DNA of 6,018 nt, from the NCBI GenBank assembly GCA_031286555.1, contig JAITUD010000304.1, positions 1 to 6,018 on the forward strand, in the 5' to 3' direction. A program made the translations under genes and the position numbers. The notes beneath the pieces are model-generated. The model saw only the letters and a list, made by a program, of their open reading frames with translations. It did no database searches and was not told where the DNA came from. The first letter of the stretch is position 1; each line of letters opens with the position of its first letter. Source of the DNA: Microbacterium sp. GTDB taxonomy: Bacteria > Actinomycetota > Actinomycetes > Actinomycetales > Microbacteriaceae. This document shows, one piece after another, positions 5,741-6,018 of this stretch.

Positions 5741-6018
5741 GTGAAGATCGCGCGTTTCAGTCACCAGGGCGGCATCCGATTCGGCATCGTGGACGACGGC
5801 GACCTCGTCGTCCTCGACGGCGACCCGATGTTCGCGGGCTACGAGCCGACGGGCGAGCGCGTGCCGCTCGCCGACGCCGTGCTGCTCGCACCGGTGATCC
5901 CGCGCTCGAAGGTGCTCTGCGTGGGCCGGAACTACCACGACCACGCCGCCGAGTTCGGCAACGTCGCTCCCGAGGAGCCGCTGCTGTTCCTGAATCCGAA
6001 CCCCGCGGTGGTCGGCCC
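5741..6018 (+). CDS. Fumarylacetoacetate hydrolase (FAH) family protein, 3'-partial
   Basis: This is the N-terminal 92 residues of a FAH-superfamily enzyme; the gene continues past the right edge. These metal-dependent enzymes cleave or isomerise 2-oxo or 1,3-diketo acids (acylpyruvate hydrolase, oxaloacetate decarboxylase, hydroxyheptadienedioate isomerase and similar). Visible: VKIARFSHQGGIRFGIVDDG at the start, TGERVPLADAVLLAPVIPRS (37-56) from the short N-terminal domain, then the catalytic-domain entry KVLCVGRNYHDHAAE (57-71) with the conserved NYxxHAxE histidine (H68), and PLLFLNPNPAVVG (80-92). At residue 85, most relatives I recall have Lys (FLKP), while this has Asn. The GTG start is chosen because the alignment begins there and a TAGGCT -10 lies just upstream. 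In Microbacteriaceae and other actinobacteria such a gene often sits before gltX, which may lie to the right. The metal-binding Glu/Asp residues fall outside the window, so no substrate can be assigned. Confidence 0.88.
   Translation, partial: MKIARFSHQGGIRFGIVDDGDLVVLDGDPMFAGYEPTGERVPLADAVLLAPVIPRSKVLCVGRNYHDHAAEFGNVAPEEPLLFLNPNPAVVG

Noticed and set aside
4541..5944. 467-codon minus-strand frame opposite ilvE and the FAH gene
   Set aside because: It runs through the ilvE terminator and two well-supported genes. Its composition (rich in V, A, R, H, E) is that of a GC-driven antisense frame.
1..6018. tRNA or rRNA genes, CRISPR arrays, insertion sequences, riboswitches or leucine leader peptide
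   Set aside because: No cloverleaf, spaced repeats, transposase or long inverted termini were seen. The gaps before leuB (34 bases) and ilvE (54 bases) are too short for an attenuator with a leucine-rich leader peptide.

Overview
The window looks like chromosomal DNA from a high-GC actinobacterium, most likely Microbacteriaceae and possibly Microbacterium. This rests on four things: GC- or GC-ending codons throughout, an actinobacterial-type LeuB, a leuB-ilvE-FAH gene order I associate with that family, and a leaderless-type GTG start. The genus is inference; no rRNA or other decisive marker is present.

Layout. (1) Bases 1-1151 (+) hold an ECF sigma factor with the long C-terminal extension of the ECF42/SigJ-like (DUF6596) type; its first codons lie before the window. 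(2) Bases 1152-1231 separate it from a convergent TetR-family gene and hold a nested stem-loop that probably ends transcription from both sides. (3) Bases 1232-1783 (-) encode the TetR repressor, and 1888-3417 (+) encode a 14-helix MFS drug exporter of the DHA2 family (QacA/LfrA/SmvA-like). They are divergent, and a near-perfect 24-bp palindrome between them covers both putative -10 boxes. This is a self-contained repressor/efflux cassette. (4) Bases 3452-4501 (leuB) and 4556-5668 (ilvE) run in the same direction and encode enzymes for the closing steps of leucine synthesis: LeuB makes 4-methyl-2-oxopentanoate and IlvE aminates it. (5) A strong hairpin follows ilvE. Only about 25 bases further a FAH-family hydrolase begins at 5741, apparently leaderless, and runs off the right edge.

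The two halves have different jobs. The left half is regulation and efflux (sigma factor, repressor, pump). The right half is housekeeping metabolism. The pump stops 34 bases before leuB with no strong terminator between them, so read-through from the regulated pump promoter into the leucine genes is possible.

I see no new multi-gene system. The best non-gene signals are the TetR operator with its overlapping divergent promoters, the symmetric nested hairpin between the convergent genes, and a marked excess of the word GGATGC (19 copies on both strands) over its C-for-T partner GGACGC (4 copies). The last could reflect methylation-driven mutation or biased repair.
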